Shown here: positions 23,088 to 34,192 of the stretch, one piece after another
How the letters are laid out: each line of letters begins with the position of its first letter
How positions within the stretch are numbered: the stretch's first letter is position 1
NCBI GenBank assembly: GCA_015680685.1
Contig: MNCI01004755.1
Span: forward strand, 215,653-279,652
Direction: 5' to 3'
Length of the DNA stretch: 64,000 nucleotides
Source: Gnetum montanum
Taxonomy: Eukaryota; Streptophyta; Gnetopsida; Gnetales; Gnetaceae
Made by a program: the position numbers and the translations under genes
Notes under the pieces: model-generated
The model's input: only the letters and a program-made list of their open reading frames with translations
What the model was told of the DNA's origin: nothing
Databases searched by the model: none

Positions 23088-24916
23088 TGCGATCGAAAGA
23101 AAGATCGAAAAGTTTGGTGGCTGGAACACCGAGAGGTTGCTAGGTGAGTAGCTTAACCCCGGATTCATGCGAGGGTCGTGTTGGAGAGAAATGGAAGTGG
23201 GGTACCCTGAACGGTCTGGTCGATTAGATAGGGACTTAATCGGTGTATCTTAACCTTTCGTAAACACTTGTTTCGGAAGTGAGACACACGAAGTAAATCA
23301 ACAATCAATAAATGTAAAGTGATGAAAATAGTACACAACAACGATGATAGTAAGCAAATAGAAAAACAAACTTGGGTGAGAAAGTGCATTGTCCTAAGGT
23401 TACATGTTTGATCCTTTGCTTTGCTAAAAGGTGTACAATAGAACATGCAACACGAAAGAGGCACAACTTACACAAAGTAGTATGGTCATAGATCTCCTAA
23501 CTGTAGAGCCAACCAACAAACTCAAAGCCAAATAGAGTGCTAAAAGATACTGACTATGCTCTCTGAAAGTCAACTTAAAAGCCAATCACCCGCAAGCCAA
23601 CCTTCGAGCATTTTTTTCTGGGGTATTTATAGGGCTAAGAGCAGGAGAAAAACATGGTCTGGATGCCACATGTCTTAGGCCCCACAAGGTGCAAACATGG
23701 CTATACTATGTAGGTGTGCGATGTTGGATGTGAGATTTGTTACACTGTGACCATATTGCTAAAACTGCATGTGCCAAAATCCAATGTGCCAACAATGCAA
23801 GAAAAATGAAGCCTATGCTCCAGGACTATGTCTTCCCTACTCTTGTAAGTAGGGTAAAGCATAGGAACAATTTTTGGGGATTGACTAGGGGTATGCAAAA
23901 TGAAGCAAAATTGCTGATTTTGTCCACCAAAGAGATATCAGGGTGAGAATAATCATTCTCAACAAGTTATAGAGCTAATTGAATATGTCTTGATGCCTCC
24001 ATGCTAGTGTTGCACTACCCACGCTGTTTAGCACATTGGTGTAGCATACGTAACTGCTCGCTATGCTGTGCTACGCTACGTAGCGTAGCATAGCGTAGCC
24101 ACTGGTCTTGATAGAAAACTTGAATAGGAGCCAAGAGCATTTGTGTGAGGCTTGGTTAGGCAAACAACTATAACTTTTTTCCTCCATGTTGGGAAGCCTT
24201 CGGACTTGCTGAATTCATCTTTGAAACATTTTTGTCATTTTTTCATCATTGCTATGCTATGCTATGCTATGTAGTGTAGCACAGCATGGTAGCTAGTGTA
24301 TCATGCTTCCTTGTTCAATCTGCCATTTTCTACCAATAAACCTTGCTCGAGGCCTGAGGGCTAAGTGGGATAACTAGTTTTGGAGGCCAAAGTGTTGCCA
24401 AGTGTAGTCTTCTTGTTGGAGTCACTTTGCAAAGGGGGGCCTTTGTGCACTTTGTCCCTGTTACACTCTACTACATTACATAGCGTAGCGCCCTATGTTG
24501 GTGGAGCAAGTTTGCTTGACGGTTGTAACATGGGAAAATGCTTTAGAAGATCACCTTGTCATCAAATTACATCTTGGATGCTTGATTGATCTCTTTGAGG
24601 CTTGCTACACTGCGCAACGTAGCAAATTTCTATGCTAGAAAACTTGCTGAATAGTTTTCCTCATCCTGAACACTTTTGACAACTCCTAGCATGTCCTTGG
24701 GTAGATTGCCAACTAGGTCAATTGTCCAGTTGGGCAGGCTAGAGAGTCTAGCAGGCCTATCAGCCCTGGAGATAGAAAACTTGCGAGACTATACAGTCTA
24801 TCCTTGGTGCCTACACCATTATGTCAGCCCATCATGATGCTACACTTGTGGAAATCCTTGCCCAAATTCCAAGACTTTGCTGAAGCATTAGGGTCCTGAA
24901 ATTTTATGGTGTTTCA
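23088..24916 (-). repeat. Element A 3' LTR
   Basis: 1,829 bp. On the minus strand it starts TGAAACACCATAAAA and ends TTTCGATCGCA. A TATA box (plus-strand TATTTATA at 23,624-23,631) lies toward its U3/R boundary. It contains several GCTAC/GTAGC palindromes, including a perfect 22-bp one at 24,069-24,090. Confidence 0.88.
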
Positions 24917-24925
24917 CTAGCCTCT

Positions 24926-24990
24926 CTTTGTCGACGTCTGGAGGATCTGCCTGAGAGATGTCGACAAAGAATATGAAACACCATGAAGGA
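24926..24990. promoter_or_regulatory. Inverted repeat at the PPT/3' LTR junction of A
   Basis: CTTTGTCGACGTCT (24,926-24,939) pairs with AGATGTCGACAAAG (24,956-24,969) with one mismatch across a 16-base loop. Farther out, the LTR end ATGGTGTTTCA pairs with TGAAACACCAT at about 24,974-24,984. In the minus direction the purine run AAAGAGAGGCTAG next to the LTR is the probable PPT. Element B has the same arrangement. Confidence 0.7.
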
Positions 24991-26285
24991 CAAGATGCTA
25001 ACATCACTCTGCAGTGGTTTCTCAGATGTTGCTTTGCTGTGCTTGGGAGTATTAGGATAGTCATGTAGGGAAAGTGGAAAAGGATGGATTTGAGGGGACA
25101 GGTTTTGGAAAGGAAAAGATGTAACATAGTGCGATCCCTCGTTGAAGTGCTTGTGAGGGAGTCAGTATGCATGGGCATATTTCTTTCGTTGGCTTCTAAC
25201 CTCTTGTCGGAATGCTTAGAGATGGTCATTGTGAAAATAGCTGATGTGCCATTTGTTTTGGGCATGCCTCTTTTTTTGTGCTCTTTTGCTCTTTTATGCT
25301 TTTGCACTTTTCTTCTAAAGTTTAACCATGTTCACTTGCAGACAACCTTATTGTTGTAGGATAGGTGTTTCCTCCCCGAGATGAGTTGTGTTACATCCAT
25401 ATGGGGCTTTGACCTGCCTACAGGTGCTTCCCATGCAGCAAGCTAAGTTATGCGCATCATGGACTTTGCGATTGAGCATGTGGGAGGGCTTTATATGCAT
25501 CAGGCATGCTTGTAAAAGAGATGTAAAATGGGAAACTATGGGTGTGAGAAACAAGGTGAAGAAGGTTAAGAGGAAGGGTGGGATGTGCACTCCCAAGTAG
25601 CCAAGCTAGTCAGAATGGTCACCTTGGAACGATGTAGTGTCCTGTCCTCCTGGTGAAATGCATCTCTGACCGACGACATCTCGGCCTGTATCTTGCAAAC
25701 ATAACAGAAATCAGACCAAAAAAATGTAACCAAGAATCCCATTTACTTTAAACACTAGTAAAGTAGGGAGCATTTTTGTTGAAGCATGCAATGTTCAAAT
25801 CAGGAAGGCCAACAACAGTTCTGGCAATGATAGACTGAAGGGGTTGGCACTGAGGAGGCTAGGAGTTGCAGCGATGCGAGTGCTCAGGAGTCCCCACCTA
25901 GGGAAAACATCATGTAATTTAGCTGTAAGTTGAGAAACCTAGCAGCTGAATGTCTTTTAAGCTCAGATGACGGTGAGGGCTCGAGGGTAGCAACTTTGTG
26001 GCTATGCCACAATGGTGCTAGGACTCCAGCAGCAGGCGCTAACAATAGGAGCTACTGCCAGGGCAATGGGCTATCATAGCGGTAGCTTTGGAAGGTCAGC
26101 AAGATGTCAGACGACATCTCCTATGGATCAGCAAGATGCCAAGGGTAGTGGTATTGCATATGTTCTAGAGGGTGTTTTCTTATCATTGTGAACTACATTC
26201 TGGAACTGCAACATTCCACCCTACGTTGGCATTGTGCACGCTCTCTTCTTTGTGGGATCGTGGATGTGGGCTGAGAATGTTGTGC
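24991..26285 (-). other. Element A 3' untranslated region
   Basis: No conserved protein domain was recognised. Moderate open frames on both strands (for example 24,888-25,307 minus) lack family motifs. Lies between integrase and the 3' LTR. Confidence 0.5.
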
Positions 26286-26637
26286 CACGAACCTAGTTTA
26301 AGGTCTTGGTAGACCATCAAATGTATTAGTTTAAGGTCCCAGCAGACTGCGATGTGCTAGTTTAAGGTCCTAGTAGACCGCTGTGCTAGTTTAAGGTCCT
26401 AGCAGACCACTATGCTAGCTTATCGTTGTAGTAGATGGTGGATGGGCCAGTTTAAGGTCGTGGCAGACCAGCTATGCCAGGTTTTTTTGTCATAGCGGAC
26501 CTCCTTTGCCAGTTTTACGTCATAGTAGAGGGTCTGTGCTAGTTTATAGTCATAGTAGACTATTTGTGCCAGTTTATAATCATAGCAGACTATCTGTGCC
26601 AGTTTATAGTCACAGCGGACTATATCTGCTTACCTTG
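26286..26637 (-). repeat. Tandem array, about 30-bp AGTTTA-core unit, in A 3' region
   Basis: About eleven units beginning AGTTTAAGGTC or AGTTTATAGTC and ending in words such as AGCAGACCACTATGC or AGACTATTTGTGCC. Unit length is 29-34 bp. Related units lie at 30,180-30,400 in A and in reverse at 47,581-47,790 in element B. Confidence 0.85.
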
Positions 26638-27720
26638 TTTTCACAGCAGACGTAGTATGGCTTGAGGTACAAGTGGTTCATGGAATTTGCAAACTCTTTG
26701 CCATCCATGTTTGCTAGTTTGAAGGCTCCATTCTCATAGGCTTTTGTGACTATGAATGGACCTTCCCAGTTTACTGAGAACTTGTTTACATGCTCATGAA
26801 TAGCTTTGAGAACTAGGTCCCTTTTTTGATTAGCTATCGATGTAGATTGGAATGATGCTTTTGCCACTGCTTGTCTTGGTACCATTTGATACGACCAAGT
26901 GTTTGAGCACACTCCTCCTCTATGAAGTCGAGGTCAATGATCCTTGACTCATTATTTTGGGCCTCGTTCACGACACTTGAAAGGATCATCTGAAGTGATG
27001 GTACTTGCAATTCAAGAGGTAGCACTGCTTTAGATTTGTAGACTAGGCTATAAGGATTATTACCTGTGGCCATTCTGCACATTGTACGGTAAGCCCACAA
27101 CACATAGAGGATTTTCTCATTTCATCACCTCTTACTATTTCTAAGGATCCTTTTGAGCAAGTTGATGATGGCCTTGTTTGTTGCCTCTACTTGATCGTTT
27201 GCCTGCAGGTAGTATGACGATGAAAAGGATTGCTTGATGCGAAGGTTGCTACAAAAGGTTTTGGTTTCTGCGCTACTAAACTATGGCCTGTTGTCTATCA
27301 AAATAGTCATGGGAAGACCAAACCTTGTTACTATGTTATCCAAGATAAAGTGGAAAACCTATTGAGATGTAGTTTTGCTAAGGGGGATAGCCTCTGCCCA
27401 CTTTGTGAAGTACTCGGTGGCGATGATGATGAAGCTATGTCCTGTGGAAGACTTAGGTGTGATGGGTCCTATGATATCTAGTCCCCATCGTTGGAATAGC
27501 CACATAATTTATGTAGGATGAAACTCAGTAGGTGAAACATGTATAATATTTACATGACGTTGGCATGTATCACACGTCCTAACTTTGGCAAGAAAATCTC
27601 ATTCCATGCAAGGCTAGTAATATCCTAGGTGTCTAATTTTTGCTGCCATAGCCCTGGGAGCTATGTGTCCTCCACATAATCCTTCATGGCCTTTGTTAAC
27701 AATTTTCTATGCTTGTTCCC
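26610..27720 (-). pseudogene. pol: Element A integrase domain
   Basis: Minus strand. The zinc motif starts HEGLCGGH (about 27,695-27,670) and ends CDTCQRH near 27,580-27,560. WGLDIIGPI (first catalytic Asp) is near 27,480. LIDNRP near 27,260 holds the second Asp, with a stop just after. YYLQANDQVEATNKAI near 27,190 holds the Glu. ILYVLWAYRT and NPYSLVYKSKAVLPLEL (about 27,110-27,010) follow, then WEGPFIVTKAYENGAFKLAN, the C-terminal DNA-binding part. All three catalytic acids are legible, but stops and a frame change near 26,880 break it. Confidence 0.85.
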
Positions 27721-28900
27721 CACTAACACAATTTAGCAATATTCCATCAAAGGAGCGTTTGCATAAGGTATTATCTCCTATAAGGACATACTGTCGGGCT
27801 CGCGTTCAGATCGCATCTTTTTGAGCGGATGTCAAGCTATGTGGGGGTTTGCTATGTTGAAGGTAGGCTTTAACATTAGTGTACCACTCTTGGGCATCGA
27901 TGACACTTACTAAGGTGACATGTACCACTTAAGTGATAGGGTCTATGCACTCCGTTATCGAAGCAGGTAAAGTTGCAAATAGGTGTGGTAGCACGTTTAA
28001 CGCTAGCATGGCTAAGGCATTTGCTATAGTGTTCTCATTGCATGGCACATGTTGGATTCTATCATTGTAAATTATTTCAGAAAACTCTTGGGAAACTCAC
28101 AATAAGGCTGTAAATGTGAAGCTTTACAGGCATAGATTTCGGTAATCTGGTTGACAACGAGTTGGGAATTGCTTCGGACTACCAAATGTTGGATCTTTAA
28201 TTCTTGGGCTACTAAAAGGCCCCTAAGGAGTCCTTCGTACTTAGCTACATTGTTTGTACAAAGGAACGTAAAATGGTAAGTGAAAGGTCAAATGTCCCCC
28301 GAGGGGAATGTAATGACGACAGCAGCACTACCACCTCGTGTGGTTGAGGCGCCGTCGAAATGTAAAGTAGCTTCGAAGTGTAATGGTACAGGGTTGATGC
28401 TCTTAACATGTTCATCAGGGAATTTCAGCTCTATGGTTGCCTGATCATCGACGGGTGAGGTTGTGAGTTGCGTAGCTATTGCTTGTCCTTTCGTTGATGA
28501 TTGGGCTACATAGTGTAAATCGAATTTCGCTGTTATAGCTTTCCATCAGGCTATCCTGCTACTTTCGTATAAATTGTTCATGATAGCTCGAAGTACATTG
28601 CTCTTGCATATAATGTTAACCTTGCTATAGAATAGGTAATGTCTCCACTTTTTTAGCACAAATACTAGGTGAGACAATTTCTTTCTACTTTGTTGTACTT
28701 CACCTCATAAGCTATCAGTGTATGACCCAAGTAATAAACTGGGATTTTAGAGTCGTTATCTCTCTTTTGACACAACAATGCTATGATAGACATGTCCAAA
28801 GTGGCAAGGTAGATGTAGAAAGGTTTATTCCTCTATGGTGGGTAAACAGTTGGGAGGTGCAAAAGCTCTTTCTTTAAGTCATTGAAGGCTTGTTGACGCT
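27721..28900 (-). pseudogene. pol: Element A RNase H domain and linker
   Basis: Minus strand. The first catalytic Asp is in TLHFDGAST (about 28,372-28,347). NNVAKYEGLLRGLLVAQEL (about 28,255-28,200) gives the Glu, and VVRSNSQLVVNQI the next acidic-position region. The linker to integrase (VLIGDNTLCKRSFDGILLNC near 27,760) is the usual YLLREVHEG-type approach. Tat/Ogre-lineage elements often carry an additional archaeal-type RNase H. The text here could be that domain, and I cannot separate the two by reading. Stops are frequent. Confidence 0.75.
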
Positions 28901-30000
28901 ATGCCGTCCACTCAAAGTTGATCCCCTTCTTTAGTAAGTGTTGCATGGGGTGTAACTTGTTGGTTAACTTTGCTACAAACCTTTTGATAAACTGTATTCT
29001 ACCTTGCAAGCCACACAATTCTTTAAGGTTGGTAGGGGGTGCTAGGTTAATGATGGCCTTAACTTTGTAGGGTCCACTCGTATTATACTTCTGATAATAC
29101 AAACCCTAGCATGCCTATGACAACGCTTGAGGACTACATCTAGATCAGTGGGATGATCAATAGCTCTCTTAGACTTGACTGCTATGTCATCCATGTAATC
29201 GTTTAGTCTCTCTAAGAGGTGGTCGTTGAATATGTACATCATGGCTCATTGATAGGTTGCTACAACATTTTTGAGACCAAAGGGAATCATAGTGTAACAA
29301 AAGGTTCCCTAAGGGGTCATGAAAGTAGTTGTTAACTGATGCTTTGGATTAATGTGGATTTGATTGTAACCTGAGAACCCATCCATAAAGGATAGTAAAG
29401 CATGACCAGCTGTAGTGTCAATAAGTTTATCAATACTTGGTAATGGGAAGTCATCTTTAATCGTTGCTTTGTTCAAATCTTGAAAGTCTATACAAATTCG
29501 TATACCTCCTATTTTCTTGGAGACTACAATGATGTTCAATACCCATTTTGAGTAATTGACCATGAATATGAAGCCTGCTTGATACAACTTGGTAATTTCA
29601 TCACGTATGGCTAGTGCAATTTTTGGTTTAAATTTTTGAGCCTTTTGTTTAACTGCTTTGATACGCGGGTCTAAGACAATGTTATGTTGTATGAGCCGTG
29701 GGTCTAAGTTCGACATGTCATTATAGGACCATGTGAACACCTTAATGTTGTTTTGGAAAACCTTAGATAAGTCCTTTTGTATTTGTGGATCTAGGAGGGA
29801 GCCAAGTTTTAATGTCTTTATTTCCCCCTATATGTCGTTATAGGTGCTTTGATGAGAGGGTCCTCAGTCACATCCCCAGCCTCTAAGTCTAAGGCTTGGA
29901 CCAAATGTTTGGGCCAATCTAGGGATGTTTCTAGGGATGCTACAATGTTGTCAGTAGATGATTCCTAGTTTATTGATTCTGAGTTTAAGTGTCTCGTAAG
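28899..30000 (-). pseudogene. pol: Element A reverse transcriptase domain
   Basis: Minus strand. The start FTWSYNDMSNLDPRLIQHNI (29,737 down) is the characteristic Tat/Athila RT entry. VVSKKIGGIRICIDFQDLN, DDFPLPSIDKLIDTTAGHAL and SFMDGFSGYNQI follow without a break to 29,309. A frame change occurs near 29,300. The second catalytic motif YMDD is intact at 29,197-29,186, followed by IAVKSK. The thumb LKELCGLQGRIQFIKRF lies near 29,000. RT would copy the element RNA. Upstream (29,741-30,000) the frame fades into a linker. Confidence 0.88.
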
Positions 30001-30149
30001 CTTGCCATGGGGACTTGTCAAGGTTAAAAGTGAATGTAGATCATCGTGCTTAGCCATTTTTGTCAAACCTATCATAATAAGAAAAAGCCAAGTCAAGTGA
30101 TACTTGTATGTAGCAACAACATGTAATGAATGTCTATAAAGTAACAATA

Positions 30150-30587
30150 CAACATAAAATAATCATTAATCATTGTGTAAAATTTGCAAGTCGAAGCTAC
30201 TAGTTTAAGGTCTCAGTGCACCATATCTAAACTTGAAACAAATGCTAACATTGCCAGTTTAAGGTCATAGCGGACCGTCACATATTATATAATTTGGTTT
30301 ATGATATGGAATGAGTGGTGAGATTCCATATAGGACATGGTAGATTGTTGACTGGGTTAAAGCATATGCTAGAATTGCTAGTTTAAGGTCTTAGCGGATT
30401 GTTAATGGATAGAATTTGTAAAGATAGATGGCTAATTTAAGATGGAACAAAATTTTTGGTGGGCCCACCTATCATGCTGTAGACAATCGCTATGCTAAGG
30501 TGTTACTATGACATAATAGTGCTATGCTACAAGGGATGTCCCACATTAATCAGGTCATGAAAATGATAAGTATTTTACCGTGTTGGC
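30150..30587 (+). other. Spacer between A pol and antisense gene G, with AGTTTAAGGTC units
   Basis: Contains scattered AGTTTAAGGTC-type units (near 30,199, 30,258, 30,379) related to the array at 26,286-26,637, then the promoter region of G. No coding sequence was seen. Confidence 0.6.
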
Positions 30588-30595
30588 TATAAATA
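30588..30595 (+). promoter_or_regulatory. TATA box of antisense gene G
   Basis: TATAAATA on the plus strand, 135 bases upstream of the ATG at 30,731. This would place transcription start near 30,620 with a short leader. Confidence 0.65.
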
Positions 30596-30730
30596 GGGGT
30601 TTACCCCCTCGTAAACTTGTCATTTTCATTGTCAAAGCCCAAAGCCCATACCCAGAGTGTAGCGTGATTACATAGAGAGAGAGAAAATTGGTGTAGCATA
30701 GCAGTTGATAGGGAATTTTTAAAGAAGACA

Positions 30731-33700
30731 ATGGCACCCAAAGATGAACGCAAGCATCGAGGACTTGCCAAACTAGACGAGATGAAGGACACTCTGGGGT
30801 GCCTGTCCAAGGCATGCATTGAAGTGTGGGAGGAGGCTCTATCTGCTCGGTAAGTCGCTACACTACCCTTTTTTTCCAGATGCTGTTATCATTATTGTGG
30901 CGAAATTTGCATCCATTGCCACTATTTTGGTTTCCATTTTAGTCGCCACACCATTATTGCTGCTAGATAACTATAGCAGTCGTATGGATGCTATGCTACT
31001 GTTGCATGCAACATCACCTTAACCGCCATTGTTGAGAATGGCGATTGCCTTGTCGCAAGGGTTTTTGTGATTCTAAGTGATGTAGCACATGCTTAGCGTA
31101 GTGTACCATCTTTAAGAAGGGTTTAGTTATTCAAAAAATTTGTTAGGGTGATGTGTGCTTAATCATAACGTAACGCAAGTTATTTTGTACGGCAAGATAG
31201 GGCTGAGATGGCAAGGACACTGAATTTTCTCTCATATGTGCTACTTAAGACTGCAATTTTTTTACTGTTATTCTTGCTATGTTGCTATGCTTATTATAGG
31301 GGTATGTTTTTCATATTATCACATGTCTACCTGTGCTTATTCGTTCGCTATCTTTCTACGTTGTACGTATCATAGTCATCACCCTTAAGCATACATGTAA
31401 TTGTTATGCTGCGTACTTGTTATGTTGTGGCGTGTATCGTGTAACAATTATTGTAAGGTGTAGCTAGTGTTGTTATGTAGTACAGTGCCTAATGGCTACG
31501 CTATGCTATAAGTGCCACTTTGTAATATCACCTATAATGCTCAACTCTATTTTCTATTAAAGAAAAATTTGCGATTGGGAGAACATGCTATGCTATGTGC
31601 AAAGAAAGGTTACACTACACTATATGTGAATAGATGATTATGGTATGCTATGTGTAAAATTCACTTGAACATAGTGCTAACGCTTGATGCTTTGTTTTGC
31701 AGGGTCATGTTGAAGCCCATTCTAATTCTGCTTGAGATTGTAGGAGTCTTGTGTTTCCTTAGTGAATAGGTGGCCAACATTCCTCCTCCCCATGCATGTG
31801 TGGGGTAGCAGGCGGTCTGGTTGCGGGAGGGTGCACGGGACTTCTTACAATTCCTCCTCTGCTATTTTAGTATGATTGTTTGGTCGCACTTATCAGGGGA
31901 GAGAGCAACCGCAATCACGGAAACATTGTTGCCCAGGGCAAACTAGGACATTCTAAAATTTTTGACTGATGGGTCAATTAGGGGTGCGCAGGTAGAAGGC
32001 TCCAACCAGTGCCCAAAAGGCTTGAGATGATGAATTTGAATCTGGGACATGCTCAAGTATAAATGCTATCACTTATACAATACATTATTCATTGCTCGTC
32101 ACATGGGCACCTATTTTCAGAACCCACCTATGACCGTTTACTATGCCAGTGGGTGAGTTTTGTGAAGGCATCTCATCATGTTGTGTAATCCATGTTACGA
32201 TAGAAAAAGGTGTTAATAGTATATATTTTGTTTTGTATTGCCAGGTTTTATGTTGATAGGAATGGTCTTCATGGTGATACAGATGCCTTGGTGTTGGCAT
32301 AGATGGCCTTGCAGGAGTTTTCCTCTACTGGAAATGTGTGCGCCAGCGTAATAGGCCAATTTGGGTGTGGGTTTAAAACCTACCCAACCTAGTATTCCCA
32401 ATTTTATTGAAAGTTTAAGGAAGTCAGTTGGTTGGATAGGGAGTGGTCATCCCTCAGGCCACTCACCGTTGAAGATGTGCTAGTGGATCTCCCACCATTT
32501 CCCATGCCATTTAAACTTGGTACGCTAAACTATGAATTCATTGTTATATGTTCGAGTGATGATCATTTTTTTTAAAAAAATTTCTTTTTTTAAATTTTGC
32601 AAACTATTACAGTGGCAAGTAAATTCCAAGAGGTCACTGTGATCACCTTCGGGCATAACGAAACTAACCTCTTTTTCAAGTGTTTGCGAATCTTTTCGCT
32701 GTCCCTTCTAATGGTCTCCCTGTAGGAGAAAAATCTAAGAAAGATGCAAACCATCTGGGGGACATTGAGGAGTGGCTAAGGGTAGTAAAGAATTGAAAGG
32801 GGATCTACATTAAGAAGGTTAGGCTAGGGGGTGGTCAAAACGATTTACCCTATCTTCCGCACCTGTGCCTTCCCCAAGCTACTCTCCCAAGGAAAAATCC
32901 TTGGAGTTGAACAAGCTTGGATAATGAGGGATGCCATGGAAGAGGGGACTTACTACAATTAGGTCAAATACCTTTGCAAAGTATTGCAGGTTGAAATGGT
33001 CAAACTTCGCGAGAAGCTTGAGTCTCATTTCAATGTGCACCATGCCTTCTTTATAGCCTGCCTATGATGTTTTGTGGAATTCTTGGTAGTCCGTGAGAAT
33101 GGTGTCTAGGTGCTACAAGACCATAGTTAGATTTCCAAACCATGGATTTGCCAAGTCTTCAGTACCACACGATCCACATGACAACCAGGGATCGGGTGGC
33201 ATGCACCTTTCATGCCCAGGATAGCATGGGCAAGGCACCTCCCATTAACATGGGCAGTGTGACAAGGGGAGAACACCTCATTGCAGAAATAGTGGTGACT
33301 AGCTTGCAATGTAAGAGGTCCTGCCCTATTGAAGAGACTCCCCGTACAAACGAAAAGAGGGGAAAGAAGCTACGACTCAAACTTTGTAGAGTGTAGCCTC
33401 CAATTGGTAAGTGTATTTTATTATTTGGCTAATGCTCGCTACGCTCACTACACTAGGTGGCATTGCATAGCGTAGCATTTGTTTCAAGTTAGTATATCTT
33501 GCCTACTATGATTATGCTTTATTAGTAGAAGAAGAAGAAGAGGAGGAGGAGGAAGGGATGATGGCCCCTAGAACAGGGACGACTGGCAAAGATGAAGAGG
33601 TTCTGGCTGCAGAGGAAAGGGGCCCAGCCGATGAAGAAGGGGCCCTTGTCACAGAAGAAAGGGCCTCGGCTGGTGAGGAAGAGGCCCCTGCCGATGAAGA

Positions 33701-34100
33701 GGAGGCCTCTGCCAATGAAGAAAGGGCCCTAGTCAATGAGGAAGAGGCCCTTACCAATGAAGAAAGGGCCTTGGCTGGTGAGGAAGAGGCCCCTGCCAAT
33801 GAAGAGGAGGCCTCTGCCAATGAAGAAAGGGCCCTAGTCGATGAGGAAGAGGCCCCTACCAATGAAGAAATGGCTCCTGCCAATGAGGAAGAGGTCCCTA
33901 CCAATCAGGAAGAGGCCCCTATTGATGATCCTTTCGCTGAGTGTAGTTTAGTATTGGAGGGACATATGAGTATTGAGGACACTGCTACGTTGTTAGATCA
34001 GCTGGAAGAAGAGGGGCAACATTTTGACGCTGGTGAGTTTGATCACTTGTTTAACAGTATATCATGGGTGACCCCCCCCCCCCCACGCTATCACCCCTGA
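30731..34100 (+). pseudogene. Antisense gene G, 5' part (exon 1 to the acidic-repeat exon)
   Basis: Plus strand, opposite to element A. Exon 1 is 30,731-30,849 (MAPKDERKHRGLAKLDEM), with donor GTAAGTC. Exon 2 starts at 31,703 after TTTTGCAG, and the split Arg codon is restored; three TAG stops sit where Gln would fit. Exon 3 is 32,245-32,519 and exon 4 starts at 32,613 after ATTACAG, again keeping frame (ASKFQEVTVITFGHNET). A further stretch at 33,142-33,396 (QYHTIHMTTRDRVACTFHAQ) and the acidic exon near 33,530-34,100 follow. Frameshifts exist near 32.0 and 32.75 kb. I do not recognise the family. Its 3' part resumes at 50,874 beyond element B. The conserved splice phases show it was a real spliced gene. 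Confidence 0.72.
33558..34100 (+). CDS. Acidic Glu/Ala-repeat exon of gene G
   Basis: A 180-codon open stretch without stops. Residues about 10-125 are imperfect repeats of EEEAPANEE-type blocks (Glu, Ala, Asn, Pro), encoded by a 24-27-bp DNA repeat. The tail (DPFAECSLVLEGHMSIEDTA, then LDQLEEEGQHFDAGEFDHLF) looks like ordinary protein. It runs into a C12 homopolymer at about 34,073 and ends in TGA. It has the look of a low-complexity linker inside gene G. Real coding use depends on G being expressed. Confidence 0.55.
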   Translation: MMAPRTGTTGKDEEVLAAEERGPADEEGALVTEERASAGEEEAPADEEEASANEERALVNEEEALTNEERALAGEEEAPANEEEASANEERALVDEEEAPTNEEMAPANEEEVPTNQEEAPIDDPFAECSLVLEGHMSIEDTATLLDQLEEEGQHFDAGEFDHLFNSISWVTPPPPRYHP

Positions 34101-34187
34101 GAGTTTGCTAGGTAGGAGCTTTACACAGCCATTTATGTTTTTTATCAGCTTTATCATGGTTCTCTCCATTGTGGCTAATGCATTTTA

Positions 34188-34192
34188 CCATG
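34188..34192 (+). repeat. Target-site duplication of element B, left copy
   Basis: CCATG directly precedes the 5' LTR and recurs exactly at 50,866-50,870 after the 3' LTR. Confidence 0.9.

Noticed and set aside
24888-25600. Open frames on both strands between A integrase and 3' LTR
   Set aside because: No family motif, no conservation seen in B, and they overlap each other on opposite strands.
30555-30819. Minus-strand open frames over gene G exon 1
   Set aside because: Shadows of the plus-strand exon and its leader, with no motifs.
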